NCBI RefSeq assembly: GCF_033100115.1
Contig: NZ_CP136910.1
Location: 4,653,001 to 4,717,000 of the forward strand
Direction: 5' to 3'
Length of the DNA: 64,000 nucleotides
From: Anaerocolumna sp. AGMB13020
GTDB lineage: Bacteria; Bacillota; Clostridia; Lachnospirales; Lachnospiraceae
Positions 57,029 to 63,631 of this stretch are shown piece by piece. Every line of letters starts with the position of its first letter. The first letter of the stretch is position 1. Under the pieces are notes generated by a model. The model did not search any database, was not told the origin of the DNA, and was given only the letters and a program-made list of their open reading frames with translations. The translations under genes and the position numbers were made by a program.

Positions 57029-57454
57029 TCAACAAAGCCTTAATTGGATAAACCTTTCGTGATAACCAAATATTTTAGATAATTGGGCTACAGAATATTC
57101 TTGATATTCTAGAAGGTCATTATCCGAAAGCAGTAAATGCATAGCGAATCTATTGGCCTCAATTTCCATTTTTTCAACTGATAAGTATGTATTAGCCTTT
57201 AAAAAAGGTGTATTAGCATTAGGATGCAAAACAGAATGTCCTAATTCATGAGATAAAACAAATTTTTCTTCTATTCTAGAAAGATCACAGTTTAAATATA
57301 TTTGCTTCACTCTATAAGCCTTATAATAATAACCATGAATCTGGCCTAATTCACATCTATGTATATCAATTCCTAGTAAATCAGCCAATTCATAAGGAGA
57401 GTCTGTCTTATGTTTGCTTTTTATCCCCTCAACTAGTTTTTTGATGTCATTCAC
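57029..57454 (-). CDS. immA: ImmA/IrrE-family metallopeptidase
   Basis: A 141-residue zinc protease with HELGHSVLH (His-Glu-x2-His) and a downstream EIEANRFAMHLLL supplying the third ligand. In ICEBs1 and similar elements ImmA cuts the repressor to start excision. The gene lies directly downstream of the XRE repressor gene (18 bp), the same arrangement as immR-immA. Confidence 0.9.
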   Translation of the reverse strand: MNDIKKLVEGIKSKHKTDSPYELADLLGIDIHRCELGQIHGYYYKAYRVKQIYLNCDLSRIEEKFVLSHELGHSVLHPNANTPFLKANTYLSVEKMEIEANRFAMHLLLSDNDLLEYQEYSVAQLSKIFGYHERFIQLRLC

Positions 57455-57472
57455 CTGGTCGTACTCCCCCTT

Positions 57473-57895
57473 TTAATTATCCTTTCTATATTTTCTAGGA
57501 GTATATTTCTTTTTAGCTGTTATTTTAGCTGTTCTAATTGCATTCTCCAGACTGATTTTTAATAACTCCTTCGTTTCATCGTCTAAGGCTTCTCCTTCAA
57601 ACATTAATCCATCACTTGATTCTAATTGATCAAGAGTAGAATTTAATTTCTTTGCAATGTCTCTTTCGTCTTTAGTAGTTAAAGCAGCTTCTTTCTCGTC
57701 AACTTCCTTACCTGTCATTAGATAATCGACAGATACACCAAAGTAATCAGCAATGATTTGTAATTTATCAGACTTTAAATTGCTTTTTCCCGTTTTCCAT
57801 GCGCTTAGAGTAGATTGACCTATACCAGTTTCTTTTGAAACTTTATATGCGGTTACTCCATATTTTTGTAATAACTGTTCAAAAACACTATACAT
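57473..57895 (-). CDS. XRE-family repressor, CI/ImmR-like
   Basis: A 140-residue protein with N-terminal helix-turn-helix (GVTAYKVSKETGIGQSTLSA) and a C-terminal acidic and then basic tail, probably the site of ImmA cleavage. The ATG at 57895 is 8 bases from AAAGG; a GTG at 57904 overlaps the ribosome site. It is divergent from a Cro-like gene whose first 60 residues are clearly paralogous, so they form a bistable switch controlling the element. Confidence 0.9.
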   Translation of the reverse strand: MYSVFEQLLQKYGVTAYKVSKETGIGQSTLSAWKTGKSNLKSDKLQIIADYFGVSVDYLMTGKEVDEKEAALTTKDERDIAKKLNSTLDQLESSDGLMFEGEALDDETKELLKISLENAIRTAKITAKKKYTPRKYRKDN

Positions 57896-57949
57896 AATGT
57901 ACACCTTTCACAAAAAATAGAATACTCAAATAAAATGTAGTATTTTTTA

Positions 57950-57978
57950 TTGACTAATGAAAAGAACTGTAGTATAGT
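57950..57978 (+). promoter_or_regulatory. Promoter of Cro-like gene, with repeated half-sites
   Basis: TTGACT (57950-57955), 17 bp, TATAGT (57973-57978). The 57905-58110 region contains many ATACT/AGTAT half-sites (for example 57922, 57938, 57974, 58010, 58070), likely operators for the two XRE proteins. Confidence 0.7.
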
Positions 57979-58135
57979 AGTGATATACTCAATAAAACAG
58001 CAGTAAATAAAAATAATACTTCATAAATTTGGATGCTATATTTATTTTGATTACTTCAAACGACAATGAAAGTATATCAGAAAACCGAAGTATATGCAAG
58101 TAATTTATGTAAAATTTTATGAAAGGAGAGCGTCT

Positions 58136-58339
58136 ATGTATAGCAGATTTAAGACACTATTAAAAGAAAAAGGCATTACACCTTACAAAGTAGCAAAAGA
58201 TACTGGAATTTCACAAGGAACATTAAGTGATTGGAAATTGGGCAAATGTAAGCCCAAACTTGATAAACTCATGAAAATAGCTAATTACCTAGGAGTACCC
58301 CTAGAGGAACTTATAAAAGAAGAAGTAGAGATAGGATAG
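58136..58339 (+). CDS. XRE-family Cro-like regulator
   Basis: A 67-residue protein that is essentially one helix-turn-helix (GITPYKVAKDTGISQGTLSD, WKLGKCKPKLDKLMKIANYL). It aligns closely with the N-terminus of the divergent CI-like repressor. The ATG at 58136 follows AAAGGAG. As first gene of the rightward lytic-type operon it should repress the repressor gene. Confidence 0.9.
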   Translation: MYSRFKTLLKEKGITPYKVAKDTGISQGTLSDWKLGKCKPKLDKLMKIANYLGVPLEELIKEEVEIG

Positions 58340-58510
58340 AAAAAAAGAGTTCATTAAAGTAAACAGATATAACCGTCCGCGAACGAATGTTTATACATGA
58401 AGAGACAATAGATATCAAAAAATGGCATCTAAAGCTTGTAAAGGAAAAACAAAGAAAATGACTACGCTTACCATTATAAGCATAGCCATCTCTGAACTAA
58501 TTTTTACGTT
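58340..58510. other. Gap after the Cro-like gene
   Basis: No gene, hairpin with T run or repeat is seen; the sequence continues the element's high A content. Confidence 0.4.
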
Positions 58511-58666
58511 TTAACTTTTTTCAGCTTTGTAGGTACTCATAACAGTGGCAGCAACCTCTTTAACTGCTTCTACAAGGGAATCCTTTGACAAATCATCAGC
58601 TGATGAATTGTAAATCTCGTTTATCATTTCATGCTGAAAAAGTTCTATAGCTTCAGTAACTGTCAT
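58511..58666 (-). CDS. Small 51-residue protein of unknown function
   Basis: The ATG at 58666 follows GGAAAGGA. The protein is acidic and helical: MTVTEAIELFQHEMINEIYN, then SSADDLSKDSLVEAVKEVAA. It is encoded against the surrounding rightward genes, with its own ribosome site, so it is probably a separately controlled regulator or anti-repressor. I recognise no family. Confidence 0.6.
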   Translation of the reverse strand: MTVTEAIELFQHEMINEIYNSSADDLSKDSLVEAVKEVAATVMSTYKAEKS

Positions 58667-58813
58667 ATATATTTTTTCCTTTCCTATACATTCCGGTGTC
58701 AGCCAGTAACTTAAGTATAGGGAAAGAGGGGAAAAATAGCAATATTTTAACCAGTATTTACCTTGTTAACTAATAATATTTAAAATACAAAATATCATAA
58801 AGGCAGGAAAAAA

Positions 58814-58981
58814 ATGAAAGAAAAAGCAATACGGACAGTGTGTAGAGAAGTGTTTATAGAAGGATCTGGAGAGACCTTATCAGTAACTATAAAGCTTGAA
58901 AATGTTTCTCCGACTACAACTAAAAAGACTATAACAGGACTTACAGATCTACTATATCAAGATGCCAAAAGGGAATTATAA
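58814..58981 (+). CDS. Small 55-residue protein of unknown function
   Basis: The ATG at 58814 lies after AGGCAGG. The protein reads MKEKAIRTVCREVFIEGSGE and TLSVTIKLENVSPTTTKKTI, two or three likely beta strands and a short C-terminal helix. Similar short proteins are frequent in the early region of Firmicutes integrative elements; the function is unknown. Confidence 0.65.
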   Translation: MKEKAIRTVCREVFIEGSGETLSVTIKLENVSPTTTKKTITGLTDLLYQDAKREL

Positions 58982-59070
58982 GCCCAGGATTGCTTGATGC
59001 CTTCTTAGAAAAGATCTGATCGACATGTAAGAGCATCTAACTAGACAATTCAAAAGAAAGAAGGGGAAAT

Positions 59071-59262
59071 ATGGGATATGGAAAATTCATGACAGTTTTA
59101 GAATATTGCTCCATTACAGGACTTAGCCGTTCAGGGACTTATAACCGTATCCGACAAGGCAAAATACCAGTATTTATCTATTCGGATAAGAAACTTATCC
59201 CAAGAAGCATCTTAGAAGAAACAACGCTATCAAAGTTTAATAATTCAATCGCAATTGAGTAA
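59071..59262 (+). CDS. Excisionase/MerR-like helix-turn-helix protein
   Basis: A 63-residue protein: FMTVLEYCSITGLSRSGTYN, RIRQGKIPVFIYSDKKLIPR. This is the winged-helix excisionase pattern, in which a short helix-turn-helix precedes a wing that reads I-P-x-x-x-x-G/D-K-x-x-I-P. It is a candidate Xis acting with the integrase, or a replication accessory. AAGGGG is upstream of the ATG. Confidence 0.7.
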   Translation: MGYGKFMTVLEYCSITGLSRSGTYNRIRQGKIPVFIYSDKKLIPRSILEETTLSKFNNSIAIE

Positions 59263-59347
59263 ATAACATGGCAGCAGGAGAAAGCAGAAGAAGAAACTAG
59301 TTATTTAAAGAAGAAACCTTAGTTATGGAACGGAACTAGAGATCCTT

Positions 59348-59437
59348 ATGAGCTATAAGAACTATAATGCAGCAGATGAAGAAGAATTATGTAAAATTCT
59401 TTTAAAAAAGGCAGTATCAATAGGAAATAAAATATAA
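59348..59437 (+). CDS. Possible 29-residue peptide
   Basis: ORF MSYKNYNAADEEELCKILLK, with only a weak ribosome site before it. The acidic helix pattern and location in a run of small genes are the only support. Confidence 0.25.
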   Translation: MSYKNYNAADEEELCKILLKKAVSIGNKI

Positions 59438-59495
59438 ACACATTTTAAAAGAACAAGGGGAAATAAGCAACCTTAAAAGAAAGAGCATAGAAAAA

Positions 59496-59681
59496 ATGAA
59501 AGAAAAAATTAAATTTGTCCTTGGGTTATCCATTTGCTTTGGAATATTTTATATCTGGGGGATTGTAGGGTCATTACAGTGGGACAAGTTAACAGTGGGA
59601 CAAACGTTATTCAGGGGAATCATAGCATGTACTTATATGACAGGGGCACTTTTTACATATAAAAAAATTGACGAAGAATAA
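59496..59681 (+). CDS. Small two-helix membrane protein
   Basis: A 61-residue protein with helices FVLGLSICFGIFYIWGIVGS and FRGIIACTYMTGALFTYKKI separated by a short polar loop. No family is recognised; small membrane proteins at this position in elements may act in exclusion or conjugation. Confidence 0.6.
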   Translation: MKEKIKFVLGLSICFGIFYIWGIVGSLQWDKLTVGQTLFRGIIACTYMTGALFTYKKIDEE

Positions 59682-59710
59682 CCTTGTTAACATCCAGGAA
59701 GGGGCAAGAA

Positions 59711-59878
59711 ATGAAATCTAGGTGCAAATACTGCGGACAGTATTGGAATATAAGCATTAAGCAGCAGGTACCAAAAAAAGGCTATGAATGCCCTAAGTGC
59801 GCTACGCTTATAAGAAACAATACGAATGATGTAAAAATAAGTAAAAGAACCAAGAGAGGAGGAAAAAACAATGTATAG
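59711..59878 (+). CDS. Small zinc-ribbon protein
   Basis: 55 residues from the ATG at 59711. CKYCGQYW and CPKCATL give a Cys-x2-Cys ... Cys-x2-Cys zinc ribbon, followed by a basic tail (KISKRTKRGGKNN). It overlaps the start of the next zinc-ribbon gene by 8 bases. A nucleic-acid-binding role is likely; the partner is unknown. Confidence 0.65.
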   Translation: MKSRCKYCGQYWNISIKQQVPKKGYECPKCATLIRNNTNDVKISKRTKRGGKNNV

Positions 59879-60032
59879 AAATCCTTGTAAAAAATGTGGC
59901 GCTAATTTAGATCCTGGGGAAACATGCGATTGCATGAAAGAAGAAAGCTTTAGTTCTTCAGAAAAGAAAGCTTTTGATTACATAACAGAAACAGAGTACT
60001 TACATGCAGACAATAAAAAAATACCGGTTTAG
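59871..60032 (+). CDS. Small cysteine-rich protein
   Basis: 53 residues from the ATG at 59871, with AGGAGG 7 bases upstream. CKKCGANL and CDCMKEE give four closely spaced Cys, suggesting one zinc knuckle, followed by an acidic Ser-rich tail. Its stop codon lies inside the left arm of a long hairpin that precedes the Rep gene. Confidence 0.65.
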   Translation: MYRNPCKKCGANLDPGETCDCMKEESFSSSEKKAFDYITETEYLHADNKKIPV

Positions 60033-60138
60033 CTGAGAACTAAGCCGGTATTCTGTAAATAAACTATAACTAACACGTACAAGTAGTATAGCATATTTAC
60101 AGAATTTTGTCAAAGAAATTAAAAGGGGCAATCCCCTT
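60020..60138. other. Cluster of three inverted repeats upstream of rep, candidate origin
   Basis: AATACCGG-T-TTAG (60020-60032) pairs with CTAA-G-CCGGTATT (60040-60052). ATTCTGTAAATA (60050-60061) and TATTTACAGAAT (60094-60105) are a perfect 12-bp inverted repeat with a further CTATA/TATAG inside. AAGGGG-CAAT-CCCCTT (60123-60138) follows. Placed directly before an HUH-type Rep gene, they could be a rolling-circle origin; the first could be a terminator, though its T run is weak. Confidence 0.5.
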
Positions 60139-60780
60139 AATCTACCTTGTAATGGGTATTATCTTTATGACAGGAGGAGTAGTTTCATTGAGTAAATATG
60201 CAGATTACAGCTATTTAGATATATATAATGAATCAGTACTAGGGGCAAGGACAGTAGAAGAAAGAATAGAAGAGCTTAGAGTATCAGGAAAGAACTATAG
60301 ATACATGGTAAAAACTATTGTATCTGGTTCCATGATAGAAAGTAACATCTATCCTGTTTATGAAAAGAGAAAAGATAAACCAAGAAGAGAGAAAAATAAG
60401 ATATCCAAAGAAGCCCAAGTTAAGCTAAATGATAAAAATGCCAAGTTAAAGTTTATAAGGCTGGTTAATAGCAATTTCTCTAAGGATGATTTAATGATTA
60501 CCCTTACCTATGAGGACAGATATCTACCTACAGAGAAGCAAGCCAAGAAGGATATAACAAATTATATCAGAAGAATCAAAACATACAGAAGAAAGAACGG
60601 TCTACCAACACTGAAATACATATATGTGATAGGGTATGAAGATCCTGAGAAACAGCATGGAAATAAAAAGGTCAGAATACATCACCATATCATTATGAAT
60701 CAAATGGATAGAGAAGCAGCAGAGGACTTGTTGGTCCTATGTCAAGATTTAGTACAAATTAAAATGAGAAGTTCTGCATG

Positions 60781-61686
60781 TTAAGCAGCAGGCAGAGACT
60801 TAGCCCTCTCATACAGTTTTTCATATTCGTCTGGAGACAAATAATCACAATAGCTGTGTATTCTGACGGTGTTATAAAAGGCTTCAATATATTCAAAAAC
60901 AAGCTTATATGCATGGTTGTAGTTATGAATACTAAACCGGTTCAACCATTCTCGTTTGATGAGAGAATGGAAAGATTCAATACAGGCATTGTCGTAAGGA
61001 TAGCCAGTATGAGAATAACTTCGTTGCATATTTACAGTGGCTTCTCGCCAGGCATTAGAAACATACTGGCTACCACGGTCTGAGTGTATAATCAAAGGAA
61101 AATCGGTGTCTCGACAAGCTTTTGCTTTATTGATTGTTTCGATAACGGAACACACTTCCATAGTATCAGAAAGAGTCCAGGCAATAATCTTTCTCGCAAA
61201 TAAGTCCATAACGCAGTTGAGATAGACAAATCCGTCCTGTGTCCAAATGTAAGTGATATCGGTACACCAGACAGCATTAGGGCGTTCTGGATTAAACTGT
61301 TCATCAAGAATGTTGTGAAGTTCATCACTGAAATCAGAGTCTCTGGTTGTAGTGGTCCAAGGTCTAATCCACTGAGCTTTGATACCCATTTCACGCATGT
61401 ATTTACCTACTGTGCGCTGGGCAATGGTTTCCCCAGATTTGCGAAGTTCCTTGGTGATTTTAGGAGCGCCGTAATTCTGTTTTGAACTATCATAAATCTT
61501 CTGGATTTCCTTTTTGACAGCCTCTTTACGTTGCTTGGTGGAAGAGACTTTTCGGTTCAGAAAAGCATGATATCCAGAGCGAGACACGCCTAAAAATTTC
61601 AGCATTCCGGAAGTAGAGACTCGGCGTTTTGTGACTTTAGATGCCTCTACCTTGGCAGAAACTTCGGTATAGATAGCTTCTGTCAA
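60781..61686 (-). CDS. IS3/IS150-type transposase OrfB (DDE integrase domain)
   Basis: A 301-residue OrfB: HTH_21 region VSRSGYHAFLNRKVSSTKQR, then the rve integrase core with the DDE triad: Asp in VWCTDITYIWTQDG, Asp in IIHSDRGSQYVS, Glu in NACIESFHSLIKREW. It starts with TTG overlapping the OrfA stop and is normally made as an OrfAB fusion by -1 frameshifting. The reading frame appears complete, so the IS may be active. Confidence 0.93.
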   Translation of the reverse strand: MTEAIYTEVSAKVEASKVTKRRVSTSGMLKFLGVSRSGYHAFLNRKVSSTKQRKEAVKKEIQKIYDSSKQNYGAPKITKELRKSGETIAQRTVGKYMREMGIKAQWIRPWTTTTRDSDFSDELHNILDEQFNPERPNAVWCTDITYIWTQDGFVYLNCVMDLFARKIIAWTLSDTMEVCSVIETINKAKACRDTDFPLIIHSDRGSQYVSNAWREATVNMQRSYSHTGYPYDNACIESFHSLIKREWLNRFSIHNYNHAYKLVFEYIEAFYNTVRIHSYCDYLSPDEYEKLYERAKSLPAA

Positions 61687-61982
61687 TCTTTCCCCAGAAT
61701 GCCGATGGCTTTTTTTAACACATCAAGTGCATCCTGAGCGTCACGGAGCTCACGTTTGAGACGAGCGATTTCCTTTTGTTCATCTGATTCGTAGTTACCG
61801 GAACCTCTAACGGGAATGTCACCATCATGGTCACGGAACTGAGCCTCCCATTTGGCTAAGGTACTTATACCAATTCCGAGATTCTTGGCACATTCAACCT
61901 GTGTAAGATCAGGATGTTCCTTGCGATAGTTGATAGCATCCAACTTGAACTGCTTAGTGTGTTGTTTTGATTTTCTTGGCAT
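61683..61982 (-). CDS. IS3/IS150-type transposase OrfA
   Basis: A 99-residue OrfA with helix-turn-helix (KLDAINYRKEHPDLTQVECA, LGIGISTLAKWEAQFR) and a C-terminal leucine-zipper-like helix (EIARLKRELRDAQDALDVLK). Near its end a run of seven A (plus-strand T 61710-61716) forms the slippery A-AAA-AAG; a -1 shift leads into the OrfB frame without a stop. AGGAGG precedes the ATG. Confidence 0.93.
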   Translation of the reverse strand: MPRKSKQHTKQFKLDAINYRKEHPDLTQVECAKNLGIGISTLAKWEAQFRDHDGDIPVRGSGNYESDEQKEIARLKRELRDAQDALDVLKKAIGILGKD

Positions 61983-62434
61983 AATGAGTTCCTCCTCTTG
62001 TTATTATACATTATTTCAAGGGATTGTCTCATTTTGTTTTGTACTAATTAGATGCTAACATCATGTGGGGACGTGGACGTGTAGAAGCCAAAAGGCTGCA
62101 ACCAGACGAATACGGTCTTGAAGGAATCGCAAGATATATGGTAGCTCAAAAGGGTAAACGGTGGTACTCTTCTAAGAATCTTATTCAGCCCAAAGAATAT
62201 AAATCAAGAACTAAGATATCAAAGCGTAAGGCTGAGAGAATAGCTTTAAATGAGAATGACCACAAAGAACTCTTTGAAAAGCTCTATAGTGACAAATATA
62301 AGTTCCTGGACTGCAAGACTTATATCTCTGATATTACTGGAGGTACATATTTATACTGTCGAATGCGGAAAAAAGACTGATATATTTACTAACAATATGA
62401 ATAATGAGTATCCCCGGGAATGGGGGGCTATATA

Positions 62435-62472
62435 GTGCCAGAATGGAGCACAATCAAAAATTTGGAGGAAAA
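62435..62472 (+). repeat. Direct repeat with ribosome site, copy 1
   Basis: A 38-base segment from GTGCCAGAATGG through CACAATCAAAAATTTGGAGG to AAAA precedes the first small gene. The same segment, with three mismatches, precedes the second small gene at 62758-62795. Confidence 0.85.
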
Positions 62473-62475
62473 CAT

Positions 62476-62625
62476 ATGAAAACAGCAGTAAAAATTAATA
62501 GTATTCAATCGGATGAATCGGTCTATAGAGATTATATCAAGATGATAGCGAATAGCCTGGATGAATCCAAATTAAAAAGACTTAGTAAGTTAGCACAGTA
62601 TTTGTGGTTGAGTGAAAATAAATAA
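62476..62625 (+). CDS. Small 49-residue protein, paralogue 1
   Basis: The ATG at 62476 follows GGAGG inside the direct repeat. It reads MKTAVKINSIQSDESVYRDY and SLDESKLKRLSKLAQYLWLS. It is a paralogue of the protein at 63002, sharing MKTAVK-N, S-L/N-D-SKL-RL--LA-YL. Helical, no recognised domain. Duplication suggests selection for dosage or divergence. Confidence 0.75.
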   Translation: MKTAVKINSIQSDESVYRDYIKMIANSLDESKLKRLSKLAQYLWLSENK

Positions 62626-62757
62626 CTGTTTAGTCGATGCAAGTTATCTTACTATCGGCAGCAGGAATAAGATAAATTATCATTGGACTGCTTATATTTA
62701 GTTATCGAAATGTATCAATGAACAATAGCATTATCAGAACATGGCAACTCATTAAAT

Positions 62758-62795
62758 GTGTCAGAATCGGGCACAATCAAAAATTTGGAGGAAAA
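62758..62795 (+). repeat. Direct repeat with ribosome site, copy 2
   Basis: The same 38-base segment as at 62435-62472, three mismatches, ending in GGAGGAAAA before the ATG at 62800. Both copies provide the ribosome site, so the repeat is a duplicated translation-initiation leader. Confidence 0.85.
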
Positions 62796-62799
62796 GTAC

Positions 62800-62973
62800 A
62801 TGGGAGCAGCTTTAAAAGAACAAAGCATTGATAATATAGATCAACAAGTACAAGAGATAGAATCTTTAGGAGTGCGTTATAAGGGTTCGATTGCTGATAT
62901 CGTGAGTAAAATACCCAATAATGATATTAGAGCTTTAAGAGCCATATATACGGCTGCAAAACACTTAGTTTAG
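62800..62973 (+). CDS. Small 57-residue protein of unknown function
   Basis: The ATG at 62800 follows GGAGG in repeat copy 2. It reads MGAALKEQSIDNIDQQVQEI, then VRYKGSIADIVSKIPNNDIR. Its coding sequence is unlike paralogue 1 although its leader is nearly identical. Likely helical; the end RAIYTAAKHLV resembles the -LA-YL- ending of the paralogues only in pattern. Confidence 0.65.
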   Translation: MGAALKEQSIDNIDQQVQEIESLGVRYKGSIADIVSKIPNNDIRALRAIYTAAKHLV

Positions 62974-63001
62974 AAATCATCAAAGAATAGGAGATAAAAG
63001 C

Positions 63002-63145
63002 ATGAAAACAGCAGTAAAAGTTAATAGCAATCAGGCTGAGGAAAATTACAAAGTATGCATCAAACGGATTGTAGACAATCTGGATACATCTAAACTAGAA
63101 AGACTCTATAACTTAGCAGCATATTTATACATGGGGAAAAAATAG
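63002..63145 (+). CDS. Small 47-residue protein, paralogue 2
   Basis: The ATG at 63002 follows TAGGAGATAAAAGC. It reads MKTAVKVNSNQAEENYKVCI and NLDTSKLERLYNLAAYLYMG, clearly homologous to the protein at 62476. The two paralogues flank the 57-residue gene. Confidence 0.7.
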   Translation: MKTAVKVNSNQAEENYKVCIKRIVDNLDTSKLERLYNLAAYLYMGKK

Positions 63146-63217
63146 ATATCTCAAGGTGCCTGGAAGTATATCAATATATCAATGAAATACATAAGCATAA
63201 ACTAATAAGGCAAAGGG

Positions 63218-63508
63218 GTGAAAACATTTAAATTATCAGCTTTTATAGAAGTGTTTGAAAATAATAAAAATAAAGTGGAAGAAGCACTAAAAGAACTTGA
63301 ATCAAAAGGTTTTATTAATTCTTCTGGGAATATCACCACAGAGAAGGCTATACAACGAACCCAAGGTTTAATTACAGAGTATTTCTACGTTGATGTTACA
63401 GCACCAACTAAATTCATTCAATTTGGTCTTGTGAATGAATTTTATGATATCCAAAGAACACTAATAATCAGAGAAAATGGGCAGATCACTTTGATTAAGG
63501 ATAATTAA
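63218..63508 (+). CDS. Protein of unknown function, 96 residues
   Basis: Start GTG at 63218 with AAAGG very close upstream, so the exact start is uncertain. The protein has an N-terminal helical part (KLSAFIEVFENNKNKVEEAL) that could be a small winged helix or bridging segment, then beta strands (ITEYFYVDVTAPTKFIQFG, RTLIIRENGQITLIKDN). No family recognised. Confidence 0.55.
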   Translation: MKTFKLSAFIEVFENNKNKVEEALKELESKGFINSSGNITTEKAIQRTQGLITEYFYVDVTAPTKFIQFGLVNEFYDIQRTLIIRENGQITLIKDN

Positions 63509-63553
63509 CAATAATACATATAAATATCTTAGTTGCAGCAGGGAATTAAATCA

Positions 63554-63587
63554 ATTCCAGCCGGCTGGAATAATCGCGCCGGCGCGA
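63554..63587. repeat. Two adjacent GC-rich perfect palindromes
   Basis: ATTCCAGCCGGCTGGAAT (63554-63571, 18 bp) and TCGCGCCGGCGCGA (63574-63587, 14 bp) are each perfectly palindromic, both centred on GCCGGC, with centres 18 bp apart. They stand out in AT-rich element DNA. No T run follows, so they are not an ordinary terminator. Confidence 0.9.
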
Positions 63588-63631
63588 CTGAGTAAAAGGT
63601 GCATTTTTAAGAAAAATATAGAGGTAAATTC

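Larger units (their letters stand above)
60750..62046 (-). mobile_element. IS3-family (IS150-like) insertion sequence inside rep
   Basis: The ends are inverted repeats: left TTAGTACAAATTAAAATGAG and right (reverse complement) TTAGTACAAAACAAAATGAG, two mismatches. ATT flanks both ends and may be the target duplication. However, the Rep frame is restored only if about 15 further bases on each side are removed, so the real ends may be near 60733 and 62062. It carries overlapping orfA and orfB transposase genes on the minus strand. Confidence 0.85.
60188..62380 (+). pseudogene. rep: HUH-type replication protein gene split by an insertion sequence
   Basis: The left part (60188-60733) encodes a rolling-circle Rep domain: LMITLTYEDRYLPTEKQAKK (motif 1) and KVRIHHHIIMNQMDR (HUH motif 2). 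The right part (from about 62066) reads WGRGRVEAKRLQPDEYGLEG and IARYMVAQKGKRWYSSKNL, containing the expected Tyr motif. Rejoined, the two give EDL-WGRGRVEAKR as in intact relatives. The TTG at 60188 follows AGGAGG; the frame also extends to 60107 with a hydrophobic leader. The left part alone lacks the catalytic tyrosine, so the gene is inactive unless the IS is lost. Confidence 0.78.
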
